A stretch of DNA of 64,000 nt from Oxalobacteraceae bacterium AB_14 (GCA_000381565.1 KB906725.1:2713093-2777092), one strand, 5' to 3'; numbered from the stretch's first letter, positions 49,117 to 58,396 are shown. Numbers and translations: made by a program. Notes: generated by a model from the letters alone, not told the origin.

Positions 49117-51213
49117 TTACTCCCCCAGATCGGCGCCGGGCATGCCCAGCGTTTCCATCAGGTGCTGCTGGGCGCTGTAGGGCAGCTGCTTGCCGCGCGC
49201 CTTGCGGCGCTGGTAGTGGCCGTCCGCTTCCAGCTCCCAGGCGTTCATATTATCCTTTAAATAAGGATTCAGGCCTTCGTTCAGTACGCGGCGCTTGAGC
49301 GCCTTGTCGAGGACGGGGAAGGCCACCTCGATGCGGCGGAACAGGTTGCGGCTCATCCAGTCGGCGCTGGCCAGCATGACGTCGTGCGCCAGGTCGTTGC
49401 GGAAGTAGTAGATGCGGCTGTGTTCGAGGAAGCGGCCGATGATGGAGCGCACCTTGATGTTTTCCGACAGCCCCGGCACGCCCGGCTTGAGCATGCAGGC
49501 GCCGCGCACGATCAGGTCGATCTTGACGCCGTCCTTGGAGGCCGCGTACAGCGCCCGTATCACCGATTCGTCCACCAGCGCGTTGATCTTGACGATGATG
49601 CGGCCCGGCCGCCCGGCGCGGGCGATGCGCGCCTCGTTGCGGATGGCCTTGATGATCTCGTTGTGCAGCGCGAACGGCGCCAGCCACAGGTGCGCCAGCC
49701 GGTGCGGCTTGGTCAGGCTGGTCAGGTGGATGAACACCTCGTTCACTTCCTGGCTGATGCCCGGATGGCAGGTCAGCAGGCCGAAGTCGGTGTAGAACTT
49801 GGTGGTGGTCGGGTGGTAGTTGCCGGTGCCGAGGTGGGCGTAGAAGCGCAGCTTGTTGTCTTCGCGGCGTATCACCAGCGCCACCTTGGCGTGGGTCTTG
49901 AGGCCGACCACGCCGTACACCACCTGGGCGCCGGCCTGTTCCAGCTTGTCGGCCCAGTTGATGTTGGCTTCCTCGTCGAAGCGCGCCTTGAGCTCGACGA
50001 TCACGGTCACTTCCTTGCCCGAGCGCGCCGCCAGGATCAGCGATTCCATCAGGTCCGAGTTCATGCCGGTGCGGTAGATGGTCTGCTTGATCGCCACCAC
50101 CGCCGGGTCGAGCGCGGCGCTGCGGATGAAGTCAATCACCGTCTGGAACGACTGGTAGGGATGGTGCAGCAGGATGTCGCCCTCGCGCAGGGCGGCGAAG
50201 ATGTCCGGGCTGCCCGGCTTTTGCGCGATGCCAGGGAAGAACGGCGGGAAGCGCAGCGCCGGATTGTTGACGTGGTCGACGATCTCGGTCAGGCGCACCA
50301 GGTTGACCGGGCCGTTGACCGCGTACAGCCGGCTCTGGTGCAGGCCGAACTGGTCGAGCAGGAATTGCGACAGCTCCGGCGGGCAGTTCTTGGCCACCTC
50401 CAGCCGCACCGAGGTGCCGAACTGGCGGCCCTGCAATTCGCCTTTGAGCGCCTGGCGCAGGTTCTTGACCTCGTCCTCGTCGACCCACAGGTCGGAATCG
50501 CGGGTGACGCGGAACTGCGAATAGGCGATCACTTCGCGGCCGGCGAACAGGTCGGAGATGTGGGCGTGGATGATGGACGAGAGCAGGCAGAACGAGACGC
50601 CGCCGCTCTTCGACAGGTGGTCGGGCAGGCGGATCACGCGCGGCAGCACGCGCGGCGCCTTGACGATGGCGATCGCCGTGCCGCGGCCGAAGGCGTCCTT
50701 GCCGGACAGCGAGACGATGAAGTTGAGGCTTTTGTTGACCACTTGCGGGAAGGGGTGGGCCGGGTCCAGGCCGATCGGCGTCAGCAGCGGGCGCACTTCG
50801 GTGTCGAAGTATTCCTTGACCCAGGCGCGCTGCGCCTCGTTGCGCTCGTTGTGGCGCACCAGGTGCACGCCGTTGGCGGCCAGCTGGGGCAGCACTTCCT
50901 GGTTGAGGATTTCATACTGGTGGGTCACCAGCGCGTGGCACTCGCTGCTGATGCGCGACAGCGTGGCCACCAGCGCCGGGTGGTTCGACAGCGAACCTTC
51001 GACGCTGCCGGCCGCCAGCAGGCTGGCCACGCGCACTTCGAAGAACTCGTCGAGGTTGCTGCTGGCGATGCACAGGTAGCGCAGCCGCTCCAGCAAGGGG
51101 ATGCCCTTGTCCTCGGCCTGGGCCAGCACGCGCCGGTTGAACATTAGTTGCGACAGTTCCCGGTCCAGAAACGCGGAGTTCTTGTTTACTTCAGCATGCA
51201 AGTCAGGCTTCAT
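49117..51213 (-). CDS. ppk1: Polyphosphate kinase 1
   Basis: Reversibly polymerises the terminal phosphate of ATP into inorganic polyphosphate. The 698-residue protein has the Ppk1 N-terminal domain (FLDRELSQLMFNRRVL), FQTVIDFIRSAALDPAVVAIKQTIYRTG, the catalytic-histidine region GLKTHAKVALV and the C-terminal domain (HSRIYYFRN). The ATG at 51213 is the family start. A Pho box at 51303-51320 lies 90 bases upstream on the same strand, so expression should rise under phosphate limitation. Divergent from pstS. Confidence 0.96.
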   Translation of the reverse strand: MKPDLHAEVNKNSAFLDRELSQLMFNRRVLAQAEDKGIPLLERLRYLCIASSNLDEFFEVRVASLLAAGSVEGSLSNHPALVATLSRISSECHALVTHQYEILNQEVLPQLAANGVHLVRHNERNEAQRAWVKEYFDTEVRPLLTPIGLDPAHPFPQVVNKSLNFIVSLSGKDAFGRGTAIAIVKAPRVLPRVIRLPDHLSKSGGVSFCLLSSIIHAHISDLFAGREVIAYSQFRVTRDSDLWVDEDEVKNLRQALKGELQGRQFGTSVRLEVAKNCPPELSQFLLDQFGLHQSRLYAVNGPVNLVRLTEIVDHVNNPALRFPPFFPGIAQKPGSPDIFAALREGDILLHHPYQSFQTVIDFIRSAALDPAVVAIKQTIYRTGMNSDLMESLILAARSGKEVTVIVELKARFDEEANINWADKLEQAGAQVVYGVVGLKTHAKVALVIRREDNKLRFYAHLGTGNYHPTTTKFYTDFGLLTCHPGISQEVNEVFIHLTSLTKPHRLAHLWLAPFALHNEIIKAIRNEARIARAGRPGRIIVKINALVDESVIRALYAASKDGVKIDLIVRGACMLKPGVPGLSENIKVRSIIGRFLEHSRIYYFRNDLAHDVMLASADWMSRNLFRRIEVAFPVLDKALKRRVLNEGLNPYLKDNMNAWELEADGHYQRRKARGKQLPYSAQQHLMETLGMPGADLGE

Positions 51214-51302
51214 GTCTTTTTGTTCACTTTGCAGGTAATCGCATTCTATCCTGTATCGATACCTGATAGCGGAAGAATGATGCAACAGTGTAAATAAGAA
51301 AT

Positions 51303-51320
51303 ATGACAACTGCGTGACAT
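51303..51320 (-). promoter_or_regulatory. Pho box (PhoB site) upstream of ppk
   Basis: On the minus strand ATGTCAC-GCAG-TTGTCAT: two 7-bp direct repeats with 4-bp spacing, each one to two changes from the PhoB consensus CTGTCAT. Confidence 0.65.
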
Positions 51321-51456
51321 CGGCTGTCATAAATGACTTACCCGACGTCCCAATTATGACAGGATGGGCGTAACATATGGCGGTACCATGGCCTGTTCTC
51401 AGAGGGGAGGGCGCGACAATCCGGGGTGGGAAAACTATTTTTGACATATTTCGGCC

Positions 51457-51490
51457 ATGTCATAAACCTGTCATATTGGCCCGGTAGACT
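51457..51490 (+). promoter_or_regulatory. Pho box and -10 of the pst operon
   Basis: ATGTCAT-AAAC-CTGTCAT (51457-51474) matches the PhoB consensus at 13 of 14 repeat positions. TAGACT (51485-51490) lies exactly 10 bases further on, the spacing expected when the Pho box replaces the -35 element. pstS starts 38 bases beyond. Confidence 0.85.
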
Positions 51491-51528
51491 GCGCAGCATC
51501 CTAACCTGTCATAACAAAAGGACTTGAT

Positions 51529-52572
51529 ATGCGAATGAAACAACTGTTTTCCTCCCTGGTAGTAGGCGTTTCCGCCGTCGTGGCATTGTCGTCGGCTCAC
51601 GCCGCCGACATGACCGGCGCCGGCTCGTCGTTCATGTACCCGATCGCCGCCAAATGGGCCGACATGTACAAGTCGGCCACCGGCAACGGCTTGAACTACC
51701 AATCGGTCGGCTCCGGCGCCGGCATCAAGCAGATCAAGGCCAAGACCGTCGACTTCGGCGCGTCCGACAAGCCGCTGAGCGCTGCCGAGCTGGACGCCGA
51801 AGGCTTGATGCAGTTCCCGGCCATCATGGGCGGCGTGGTTGCCGTCGTCAACCTGGAAGGCGTCAAGCCGGGCCAGCTGAAGATGACCGGCGCCGTGATC
51901 GGCGACATCTATCTGGGCAAGATCACCAAGTGGAACGACGCCGCCATCGCCGCGCTGAACCCTGGCGTCAAGCTGCCGTCCGAGGAAATCACCGTGGTGC
52001 ACCGCGCCGACGGTTCGGGCACGACCTTCCTGTTCACCGACTTCCTGTCGAAAACCAACGCTGAATTCAAAACCAAGATCGGCGCCGACGCCGCCGTGAA
52101 ATGGGCCGTGGGCGTGGGCGGCAAGGGCAACGAAGGCGTCGCCGCCAACGTGCAGCGCATCAAGGGTTCGATCGGCTACGTCGAGTGGGCTTACGCCAAG
52201 AAAAACAAGATGGCGCACACCCAGCTGAAAAACAAGGACGGCAACTTCCTGCAGCCTGACGACGAGTTCTTCAAGGCCGCCGCCGCCAACGCCGACTGGG
52301 CCAAAACCCCAGGTTTCGCCGTGGTGCTGACCGACCAGCCAGGCAAGAGCGCATGGCCGATCACCGGCGCGACCTTCGTGCTGATGCACAAGGCACAGGC
52401 CGACGCCGCCAAGGGCAAGGAAGTGGTCAAGTTCTTCGACTGGTCGTTCAAGAACGGCGCCGCCGCCGCTACCGCTCTGGACTACGTTCCTATGCCTCCT
52501 TCGGTGGTCAAGCTGATCGAGGATGCCTGGAAAGCCAACCTGAAAGACGCTACGGGTAAAGCGATTTACTAA
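51529..52572 (+). CDS. pstS: Phosphate ABC transporter substrate-binding protein PstS
   Basis: Periplasmic high-affinity phosphate receptor, 347 residues. Signal peptide about 1-25 (SSAHAADM), then the PstS phosphate-binding stretches GAGSSFMYPIAAKWAD, VDFGASDKPLS and VHRADGSGTTFLFTDFLS. AAGGA lies before the ATG. First gene of pstSCAB-phoU-phoBR, under the Pho box at 51457-51474. Two hairpins after its stop may raise its level relative to the membrane genes. Confidence 0.97.
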   Translation: MRMKQLFSSLVVGVSAVVALSSAHAADMTGAGSSFMYPIAAKWADMYKSATGNGLNYQSVGSGAGIKQIKAKTVDFGASDKPLSAAELDAEGLMQFPAIMGGVVAVVNLEGVKPGQLKMTGAVIGDIYLGKITKWNDAAIAALNPGVKLPSEEITVVHRADGSGTTFLFTDFLSKTNAEFKTKIGADAAVKWAVGVGGKGNEGVAANVQRIKGSIGYVEWAYAKKNKMAHTQLKNKDGNFLQPDDEFFKAAAANADWAKTPGFAVVLTDQPGKSAWPITGATFVLMHKAQADAAKGKEVVKFFDWSFKNGAAAATALDYVPMPPSVVKLIEDAWKANLKDATGKAIY

Positions 52573-52586
52573 TCCGTACCCGCCCT

Positions 52587-52653
52587 TCGCCGCCGGCAGC
52601 ATCGGCGGCGAGGGGGCTAGCCTGCGCCGCCCGACCGGGAGGCGCAGGCTAGC
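52587..52653 (+). other. Tandem hairpins between pstS and pstC
   Basis: First stem TCGCCGCCG/CGGCGGCGA (52587-52595 with 52603-52611), then a 13-bp perfect stem (52616-52628 with 52641-52653), without T-runs. This placement, after the binding-protein gene of an ABC operon, suggests mRNA processing or stabilisation giving more PstS than PstCAB. Confidence 0.65.
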
Positions 52654-52674
52654 TTACATTCACGAGACAACAAT

Positions 52675-53721
52675 ATGAGCGCTGATATCACTTCCACGCC
52701 ACTGAATAAACCGGAGCCGGCCATGCACGCCACCAGCGCCGCCCTGGCCAGCGCCGAGCAGGCGGCGGCCCAGGCCATGCTCCGCACCATGCGCAACCAG
52801 CGCATCCAGGATTTCATCTTCCACAAGACCACCATGGTGTTCGCGCTATCGGTGCTGGCGGTACTGCTGGGCATCATCGCCTCGCTGCTGGTCGGCGCCT
52901 GGCCGGCGTTCAAGGAGTTCGGTCCGGGCTTCATCACGCGGGTCGAGTGGGACCCGGTCAACGACCAGTACGGCGCGGCGATCGCCATCGTCGGCACCCT
53001 GGTCACCTCCGGCATCGCGCTGCTGATCGCCTTCCCGGTCAGCTTCGGCATCGCCCTGTTCCTGACCGAGATCTGCCCGGCCTCGCTGCGCCGCCCGCTG
53101 GGCACCGCGGTTGAACTGCTGGCCGGCGTGCCGTCCATCATCTACGGCATGTGGGGCCTGTTCGTGTTCGCGCCGCTGTTTGGCGACTACGTGCAGCCGC
53201 TGCTCAAGAACACCGTCGGCCACCTGCCCATCGTCGGCCAGTTCTTCAGCGGCCCGACCATGGGCATCGGCGTGCTGACGGCGGCGCTGATCCTGGCGGT
53301 GATGATCATCCCGTTCATCTCGTCGGTGATGCGCGACGTGTTCGAGATCGTGCCGGCGGTGCTGAAGGAATCGGCCTACGGCCTGGGTTGCACGCGTTGG
53401 GAAGTGGTGCGCAAGATCGTGCTGCCCTACACCAAGACCGGCGTGGTCGGCGGCGTCATGCTGGGGCTGGGCCGCGCGCTGGGCGAGACCATGGCCGTGA
53501 CCTTTGTCATCGGCAACGCCAACGAGCTGTCGTGGTCGCTGTTCGCGGCCGGCAATTCGATCGCCTCGACGCTGGCCAATGAGTTCGCCGAGGCCGATAC
53601 GCCGCTGCACACCTCGTCGCTGTTCGCGCTGGCGCTGATCCTGTTTGTGATTACCTTTATCGTTCTGTCCTCCGCCAAGCTGATGCTGGCGAACATGTCC
53701 CGCAAGGAAGGCGTCAAATGA
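52675..53721 (+). CDS. pstC: Phosphate ABC transporter permease PstC
   Basis: Inner-membrane permease of 348 residues forming the phosphate channel with PstA. A roughly 50-residue cytoplasmic N-terminus is followed by six helices. The EAA loop that contacts PstB is ESAYGLGCTRWEVVRKIVLPYTKTGVVGG. Its stop overlaps the pstA start by four bases. Confidence 0.96.
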   Translation: MSADITSTPLNKPEPAMHATSAALASAEQAAAQAMLRTMRNQRIQDFIFHKTTMVFALSVLAVLLGIIASLLVGAWPAFKEFGPGFITRVEWDPVNDQYGAAIAIVGTLVTSGIALLIAFPVSFGIALFLTEICPASLRRPLGTAVELLAGVPSIIYGMWGLFVFAPLFGDYVQPLLKNTVGHLPIVGQFFSGPTMGIGVLTAALILAVMIIPFISSVMRDVFEIVPAVLKESAYGLGCTRWEVVRKIVLPYTKTGVVGGVMLGLGRALGETMAVTFVIGNANELSWSLFAAGNSIASTLANEFAEADTPLHTSSLFALALILFVITFIVLSSAKLMLANMSRKEGVK

Positions 53722-54590
53722 GCCAAGTAGCTACCTCCGTTCCGGTCAATCCGGTCTACCGCAAGCGCCTGCTGGCGCACCGCGTCGGCATCGCCTTGTC
53801 GGTGCTGGCGATGTCGATCGGCCTGCTGGTGCTGGCGTGGATACTGGTGACGCTGGCCGTCAAGGGCTTCGGCGCGCTCAGCCTGCACATGTTCACGCAG
53901 CCGACGCCGTCGCCCGGCAGCGAGGGCGGCGGCCTGTCCAACGCCATCGTCGGCAGCCTGATGATCGTCGGCCTGGCGACGCTGGTGAGCACGCCGGTCG
54001 GCGTGCTGGCCGGCATCTACCTGGCCGAATACGGCGAAGAAAACAAGATCGCCAGCGTCACCCGCTTCGTCACCGACATCATGCTGTCGGCGCCGTCCAT
54101 CGTCATCGGCATGTTCGTATGGGCGCTGTACGTGGCCACCGTCAACCATTATTCCGGCTACGCCGGCTCGGTGGCGCTGGCGCTGATCGCGGTGCCGGTG
54201 GTGGTGCGCACCACCGACAACATGCTGCGCCTGGTGCCCAACAGCCTGTTGGAAGCGGCGTTCGCGCTGGGCGCGCCGCGCTGGAAAGTGGCGATGATGG
54301 TGCGCCTGCGCGCCGTCAAGGCCGGCGTGATCACCGGCGTGCTGCTGGCTGTGGCCCGCATCTCGGGCGAGACCGCGCCGCTGCTGTTCACCGCGCTCAA
54401 CAACCAATTCTTCAGCGCCGACATGAACCGCCCGATCGCCAATCTGCCGGTGGTGATCTACGGCTTCGCGATGAGCCCGTACGACAACTGGCGCGAGCTG
54501 GCTTGGGGCGGCGCGCTGCTGGTGACGTTCAGCGTGCTGGCGCTGAACATCATCTCGCGCACCCTGTTCAGCCAAAAAGTCCCGAATTAA
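53718..54590 (+). CDS. pstA: Phosphate ABC transporter permease PstA
   Basis: Second permease, 290 residues, six helices, with the EAA loop EAAFALGAPRWKVAMMVRLRAVKAGVITG and ISGETAPLLFTAL, both typical of PstA. Starts at an ATGA overlap with pstC and precedes pstB by 35 bases. Confidence 0.96.
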   Translation: MSQVATSVPVNPVYRKRLLAHRVGIALSVLAMSIGLLVLAWILVTLAVKGFGALSLHMFTQPTPSPGSEGGGLSNAIVGSLMIVGLATLVSTPVGVLAGIYLAEYGEENKIASVTRFVTDIMLSAPSIVIGMFVWALYVATVNHYSGYAGSVALALIAVPVVVRTTDNMLRLVPNSLLEAAFALGAPRWKVAMMVRLRAVKAGVITGVLLAVARISGETAPLLFTALNNQFFSADMNRPIANLPVVIYGFAMSPYDNWRELAWGGALLVTFSVLALNIISRTLFSQKVPN

Positions 54591-54625
54591 ACCTGACTAT
54601 CAAAATCTGATAAAAGCGATCAATA

Positions 54626-55426
54626 ATGAATACGCAACTGAGCCAAGAAAATGTGGTAGCCGCCAACGGCAAACGTAAAACCATCGAGATTTCGGGCCTG
54701 AATTTTTTCTACGGTAAAACCCAGAGCCTGACCAACGTCAACCTCGACGTGCACGAGAAGCAGGTCACGGCCTTCATCGGCCCGTCGGGCTGCGGCAAGT
54801 CGACGCTGCTGCGCACGCTCAACCGCATGTACGATTTGTATCCCGGTCAGCGCGCCGAAGGGTCTATCATGTACCGCGGCCGCAACATCCTGGAAGAGGG
54901 TCAGGACGTCAACATGCTGCGCGCCAAGGTCGGCATGGTGTTCCAGAAGCCGACCCCGTTCCCGATGTCGATCTACGACAACATCGCCTTCGGCGTGCGC
55001 CTGTATGAAGACCTGTCCAAGGGCGAAATGGACGAGCGCGTCGAATGGGCGCTGAAGAAGGCCGCGCTGTGGGGCGAGGTCAAGGACAAGCTGAGCAAGT
55101 CCGGCCTGTCGCTGTCGGGCGGCCAGCAGCAGCGCCTGTGCATCGCGCGCGGCGTCGCCGTCAAGCCGGACGTGCTGCTGCTGGACGAGCCGACCTCCGC
55201 GCTGGACCCGATCTCGACCTCGAAGGTGGAAGAGCTGATCAGCGAGCTCAAGCAGGATTACACCATCGCCATCGTCACCCACAACATGCAGCAGGCGGCG
55301 CGCTGCTCGGACTACACCGCCTATATGTACCTGGGCGAGCTGGTGGAGTTCGGCGAGACCGACCAGATCTTCATGAATCCGGCGCGCAAAGAGACGCAGG
55401 ACTACATCACCGGTCGCTTCGGCTGA
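54626..55426 (+). CDS. pstB: Phosphate ABC transporter ATP-binding protein PstB
   Basis: ATPase of the phosphate importer, 266 residues: Walker A GPSGCGKST, Q-loop VFQKPTPFPMSIYDN (PstB-specific), signature LSGGQQQRLCIAR, Walker B VLLLDEPTSALDP and H-loop VTHNM. No strong ribosome-binding site is seen ahead of the ATG. Confidence 0.97.
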   Translation: MNTQLSQENVVAANGKRKTIEISGLNFFYGKTQSLTNVNLDVHEKQVTAFIGPSGCGKSTLLRTLNRMYDLYPGQRAEGSIMYRGRNILEEGQDVNMLRAKVGMVFQKPTPFPMSIYDNIAFGVRLYEDLSKGEMDERVEWALKKAALWGEVKDKLSKSGLSLSGGQQQRLCIARGVAVKPDVLLLDEPTSALDPISTSKVEELISELKQDYTIAIVTHNMQQAARCSDYTAYMYLGELVEFGETDQIFMNPARKETQDYITGRFG

Positions 55427-55463
55427 TCGAACTTATAATAGCAAAACGACTACGGAGCTCAGC

Positions 55464-56177
55464 ATGATCGGTGAACACTCATCCAAGCAGTACGACAACG
55501 AATTGGAAGCCATCCGCAGCAAGGTGCTGCTGATGGGCGGCATCGTCGAGACCCAGTTCCTCGACGCCATGACCTGCTTCCGCATCGGCAATCCCGAGCG
55601 CGCCGACCGCGTGATGCGCGAGGACGACGCCGTCAACCAGCTGGAAGTGTCGCTGGACGACGCCTGCAGCCACCTGATCGTGCGCCGCCAGCCGGCCGCC
55701 AACGACCTGCGCACCATCATGGCGACCATCAAGGTGATCACCGACCTGGAGCGCATCGGCGACGAGGCGACCAAGATCGCCCGCACCGCCAAGGCGCTGC
55801 ACGCGCGCGGCGCCGTGACCGTCAACCATTACGAGATGGTGCGCGGCATCGCCAACAACACCAGCGACATGCTGCACGACGCGCTCGACGCGTTCGCCCG
55901 CAACGACGGCAAGCAAGCCTTGCAGCTGATCGCCCAGGACGCCGTGATCGACCACGAGTTCCGTTCGATCATGCGCAATCTGATCACCTTCATGATGGAA
56001 GATCCGCGTACAATCTCGGCCGCGCTGGACACGCTGTGGGTCGCCAAGGCGATCGAGCGCATCGGCGACCACGCCAAGAACATCGCCGAATACGTCATCT
56101 ACGTCGTCGAAGGCAAGGACATCCGCCACACCAAGACCGCACCGATACCGGACGACGTGCCTGAGCAGGCGCAGTAA
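55464..56177 (+). CDS. phoU: Phosphate signalling regulator PhoU
   Basis: Metal-binding all-helical protein of 237 residues that represses PhoR signalling and tunes Pst activity. Two PhoU repeats are visible, with metal-ligand-type motifs RADRVMREDDAVNQLE (first repeat) and the later ERIGDHAKNIAEYVIY. Placed as usual after pstB and before phoB. Confidence 0.96.
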   Translation: MIGEHSSKQYDNELEAIRSKVLLMGGIVETQFLDAMTCFRIGNPERADRVMREDDAVNQLEVSLDDACSHLIVRRQPAANDLRTIMATIKVITDLERIGDEATKIARTAKALHARGAVTVNHYEMVRGIANNTSDMLHDALDAFARNDGKQALQLIAQDAVIDHEFRSIMRNLITFMMEDPRTISAALDTLWVAKAIERIGDHAKNIAEYVIYVVEGKDIRHTKTAPIPDDVPEQAQ

Positions 56178-56195
56178 GCAACACAAAAGAGAAAA

Positions 56196-56885
56196 ATGGC
56201 ATCCGATAAAACCACCGTACTGATCGTCGAAGACGAGCCGGCCATTGTCGAGCTGGTGACGTTTTCGCTGCGCGAGGCAGGCTGGAACTGCTGCGCCGTG
56301 CAAAGCTGTTCCGAGGCTTGGGACTTCATCCAGACCAAGACCCCGCAGCTGATCCTGCTGGACTGGATGCTGCCCGACCAGACCGGCCTGCGCCTGCTGG
56401 CGCGCATCCGTTCCGACCGCCAGTTCAATGAAATCCCGGTCATCATGCTGACCGCCAAGAGCATGGAAGAAGACAAGCTGGCCGGCCTCAACAGCGGCGC
56501 CGACGACTATGTCACCAAGCCGTTCTCGCCGCGCGAGCTGCTGGCGCGCGCCAAGGCGCTGTTGCGCCGCAAGAGCCCGGAGCATGCGCAGGCCACCATG
56601 CGCGCGGCCAATGTGATGCTGGACCCGGTCAGCTGCACGGTGTTGATGGACGAGCAGAAGATCGATATCGGCCATGCCGAGTACAAGCTGCTGAAGTTCC
56701 TGCTGGCGCATCCGGAACGGGTGTTCTCGCGCAGCCAGCTGCTCGACAAGGTGTGGGGCGACCATGTGGTGATCGAAGAGCGCACGGTCGACGTCCATGT
56801 GCTGCGCCTGCGCAAGGCTTTGAAGGAGGCCGAGCATCTGATCAAGACGGTGCGTAGCGTGGGCTACATGCTGTCGGAGAAATAA
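56196..56885 (+). CDS. phoB: Phosphate response regulator PhoB
   Basis: OmpR-family response regulator of 229 residues. The receiver has VEDEPAIVELV, phospho-acceptor Asp in LLDWMLPDQTG (about 54) and TAKSMEED; the C-terminal winged HTH has RTVDVHVLRLRKAL. It should bind the Pho boxes at 51303-51320 and 51457-51474. The phoR ATG overlaps its stop (TAATG). Confidence 0.96.
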   Translation: MASDKTTVLIVEDEPAIVELVTFSLREAGWNCCAVQSCSEAWDFIQTKTPQLILLDWMLPDQTGLRLLARIRSDRQFNEIPVIMLTAKSMEEDKLAGLNSGADDYVTKPFSPRELLARAKALLRRKSPEHAQATMRAANVMLDPVSCTVLMDEQKIDIGHAEYKLLKFLLAHPERVFSRSQLLDKVWGDHVVIEERTVDVHVLRLRKALKEAEHLIKTVRSVGYMLSEK

Positions 56886-58198
56886 TGAATCCTAGACTGG
56901 TGTTCTGGGTGCCGGCCGCGCTGCGCACCGCCATCATCCTGGCCGGCTGCGCGACGCTGGGCTGGATGTTCGGCTGGGTCCAAGGCCTGGTGCTGGCGCT
57001 GCTGGCCATGATGGTGATGGTGTTTGTGCAGCTGTCCTACCTCTACCAGTTGAGCAACTGGATGGACGATCCGCAGAGCGCCAAGCTGCCCGACGGCTGG
57101 GGCGCCTGGACCAATATCTTCTCGCGCCTGTACCGCATGCGGCGCGACGACGAGAAGAACCAGGCCGAGCTGACCGAATGGCTGGCGCGCTTCCGCCAGG
57201 CCATGCATCTGCTGCCGGACGGCGTGGTCATCATGGACGACGTGCTGTTCCTGGAGTGGTGCAATCCGGCCGCCGAGAAGCACCTGGGCCTGACGCACGA
57301 GCGCGACAAGGGCATGCGCGTGACCAACCTGGTGCGCAGTCCGGATTTCATGGACTACATCATCCTCGGCCGCTACGAGCAGCCGCTGACGATCAGCTTC
57401 CGCGAACGCAAGCTGATCGTGCATATCATTCCGTTTGAAAACCGCCGGCAGATCCTGGTCACGCACGACGCCACCGAGAGCGAGCGCATCGAAGAGATGC
57501 GGCGCGACTTCATCGCCAACGCCTCGCACGAGCTGCGCACGCCGTTGACGGTGATCGTCGGCTTCCTGGAGATCGCCGCGTCCGAGGGGCTCGACGCGGC
57601 CACCCGCTCGGCGCACCTGAAGCTGATGACCGAGCAGGGCCATCGCATGCAGCATCTGATCGAGGACATGCTGACCCTGTCGCGGCTGGAGTCGGTGGAT
57701 TATCCGATGCGGCCGGAGCGGGTCGACGTGCCCAAGCTGATGGAGCAGGTGTTGCGCGATGCGCGGGCGCTGTCGGCCGGCAAGCATGAGATCACCATGG
57801 CCGTGAATGGGCCGGACATCATGGGCAGTTATGAAGAGCTGCACAGCGCTTTCGGCAACCTGGCCTCGAACGCGGTGCGCTACACGCCGGCCGGCGGCAA
57901 GATCCATCTGGTGTGGAGAGAGTATGAGGGCGGGGTCAAGTTCATGGTGGAAGATACCGGCATCGGCATCAGCCCGGAGCACATCTCGCGCCTGACCGAG
58001 CGTTTCTACCGCGTCGACAAGAGCCGTTCGCGCGAGACCCAGGGCACCGGGCTGGGGCTGGCGATCGTCAAGCACGTGCTGCTGCGCCATGGCTCGACCT
58101 TGCAGATCAAGTCGGAGGCGGGCAAGGGCAGTTCCTTCCTCGTCTGTCTGCCGAAGACGGCCATCGTGCAGCAGCAGCCGGAGTTGTTGCTGAACTAG
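56885..58198 (+). CDS. phoR: Phosphate regulon sensor histidine kinase PhoR
   Basis: Membrane kinase of 437 residues: two N-terminal helices (about 9-50), short DUF3329-like linker, PAS domain (about 95-190), HisKA with FIANASHELRTPLT (H-box, about 205-218) and HATPase with DTGIGISPEHISRLTERFYRVDKSRSR-type N/G boxes and GTGLGLAIVKHVLLRHG. Translationally coupled to phoB. Its last four bases overlap the stop of a short minus-strand ORF. Confidence 0.96.
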   Translation: MNPRLVFWVPAALRTAIILAGCATLGWMFGWVQGLVLALLAMMVMVFVQLSYLYQLSNWMDDPQSAKLPDGWGAWTNIFSRLYRMRRDDEKNQAELTEWLARFRQAMHLLPDGVVIMDDVLFLEWCNPAAEKHLGLTHERDKGMRVTNLVRSPDFMDYIILGRYEQPLTISFRERKLIVHIIPFENRRQILVTHDATESERIEEMRRDFIANASHELRTPLTVIVGFLEIAASEGLDAATRSAHLKLMTEQGHRMQHLIEDMLTLSRLESVDYPMRPERVDVPKLMEQVLRDARALSAGKHEITMAVNGPDIMGSYEELHSAFGNLASNAVRYTPAGGKIHLVWREYEGGVKFMVEDTGIGISPEHISRLTERFYRVDKSRSRETQGTGLGLAIVKHVLLRHGSTLQIKSEAGKGSSFLVCLPKTAIVQQQPELLLN

Positions 58199-58296
58199 CA
58201 GGCGAGGTCTTCCAGCCGGTAGCGGAACGCTCTGCGCTCCGGCAAATCCCATTGCGGGGTATCGGTGGGCACCGGCACGGTCATTGTGGTATTCAT
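58195..58296 (-). CDS. Putative 33-residue peptide convergent with phoR
   Basis: Short ORF with GGGGAGAAAATCGA before the ATG at 58296, a good ribosome-binding site. The peptide begins MNTTMTVPVPTDTPQWDLPE and ends RYRLEDLAC, with a single C-terminal cysteine. Its stop overlaps the phoR stop by three bases on the opposite strand. Not recognised. It could be a real small protein, a modified-peptide precursor or a chance ORF. No modifying-enzyme gene lies beside it. Confidence 0.4.
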   Translation of the reverse strand: MNTTMTVPVPTDTPQWDLPERRAFRYRLEDLAC

Positions 58297-58370
58297 TCGA
58301 TTTTCTCCCCTATTTTTTTCGGCTTTCCCATATTTAGGCCGCCAAATTCGAAAATAGTTCAATGCTTGAA

Positions 58371-58396
58371 AAAATCGAAGAAAATCGAAGGGAAAA
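58371..58396 (+). repeat. Short tandem repeat AAAATCGAAG
   Basis: Two exact 10-bp units (58371-58380, 58381-58390) and a partial third, in the AT-rich leader between the 33-residue ORF and the chorismate mutase gene. No function evident. Confidence 0.5.

Larger units (their letters stand above)
51214..51528. promoter_or_regulatory. Shared ppk/pstS control region
   Basis: This 315-base gap has no gene. It holds outward-facing Pho boxes for ppk (51303-51320) and pstS (51457-51474). Several extra CTGTCAT/ATGACAG half-sites lie between and around them (for example CTGTCAT near 51324-51330 and at 51506-51512), so several PhoB dimers could bind. Confidence 0.75.
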
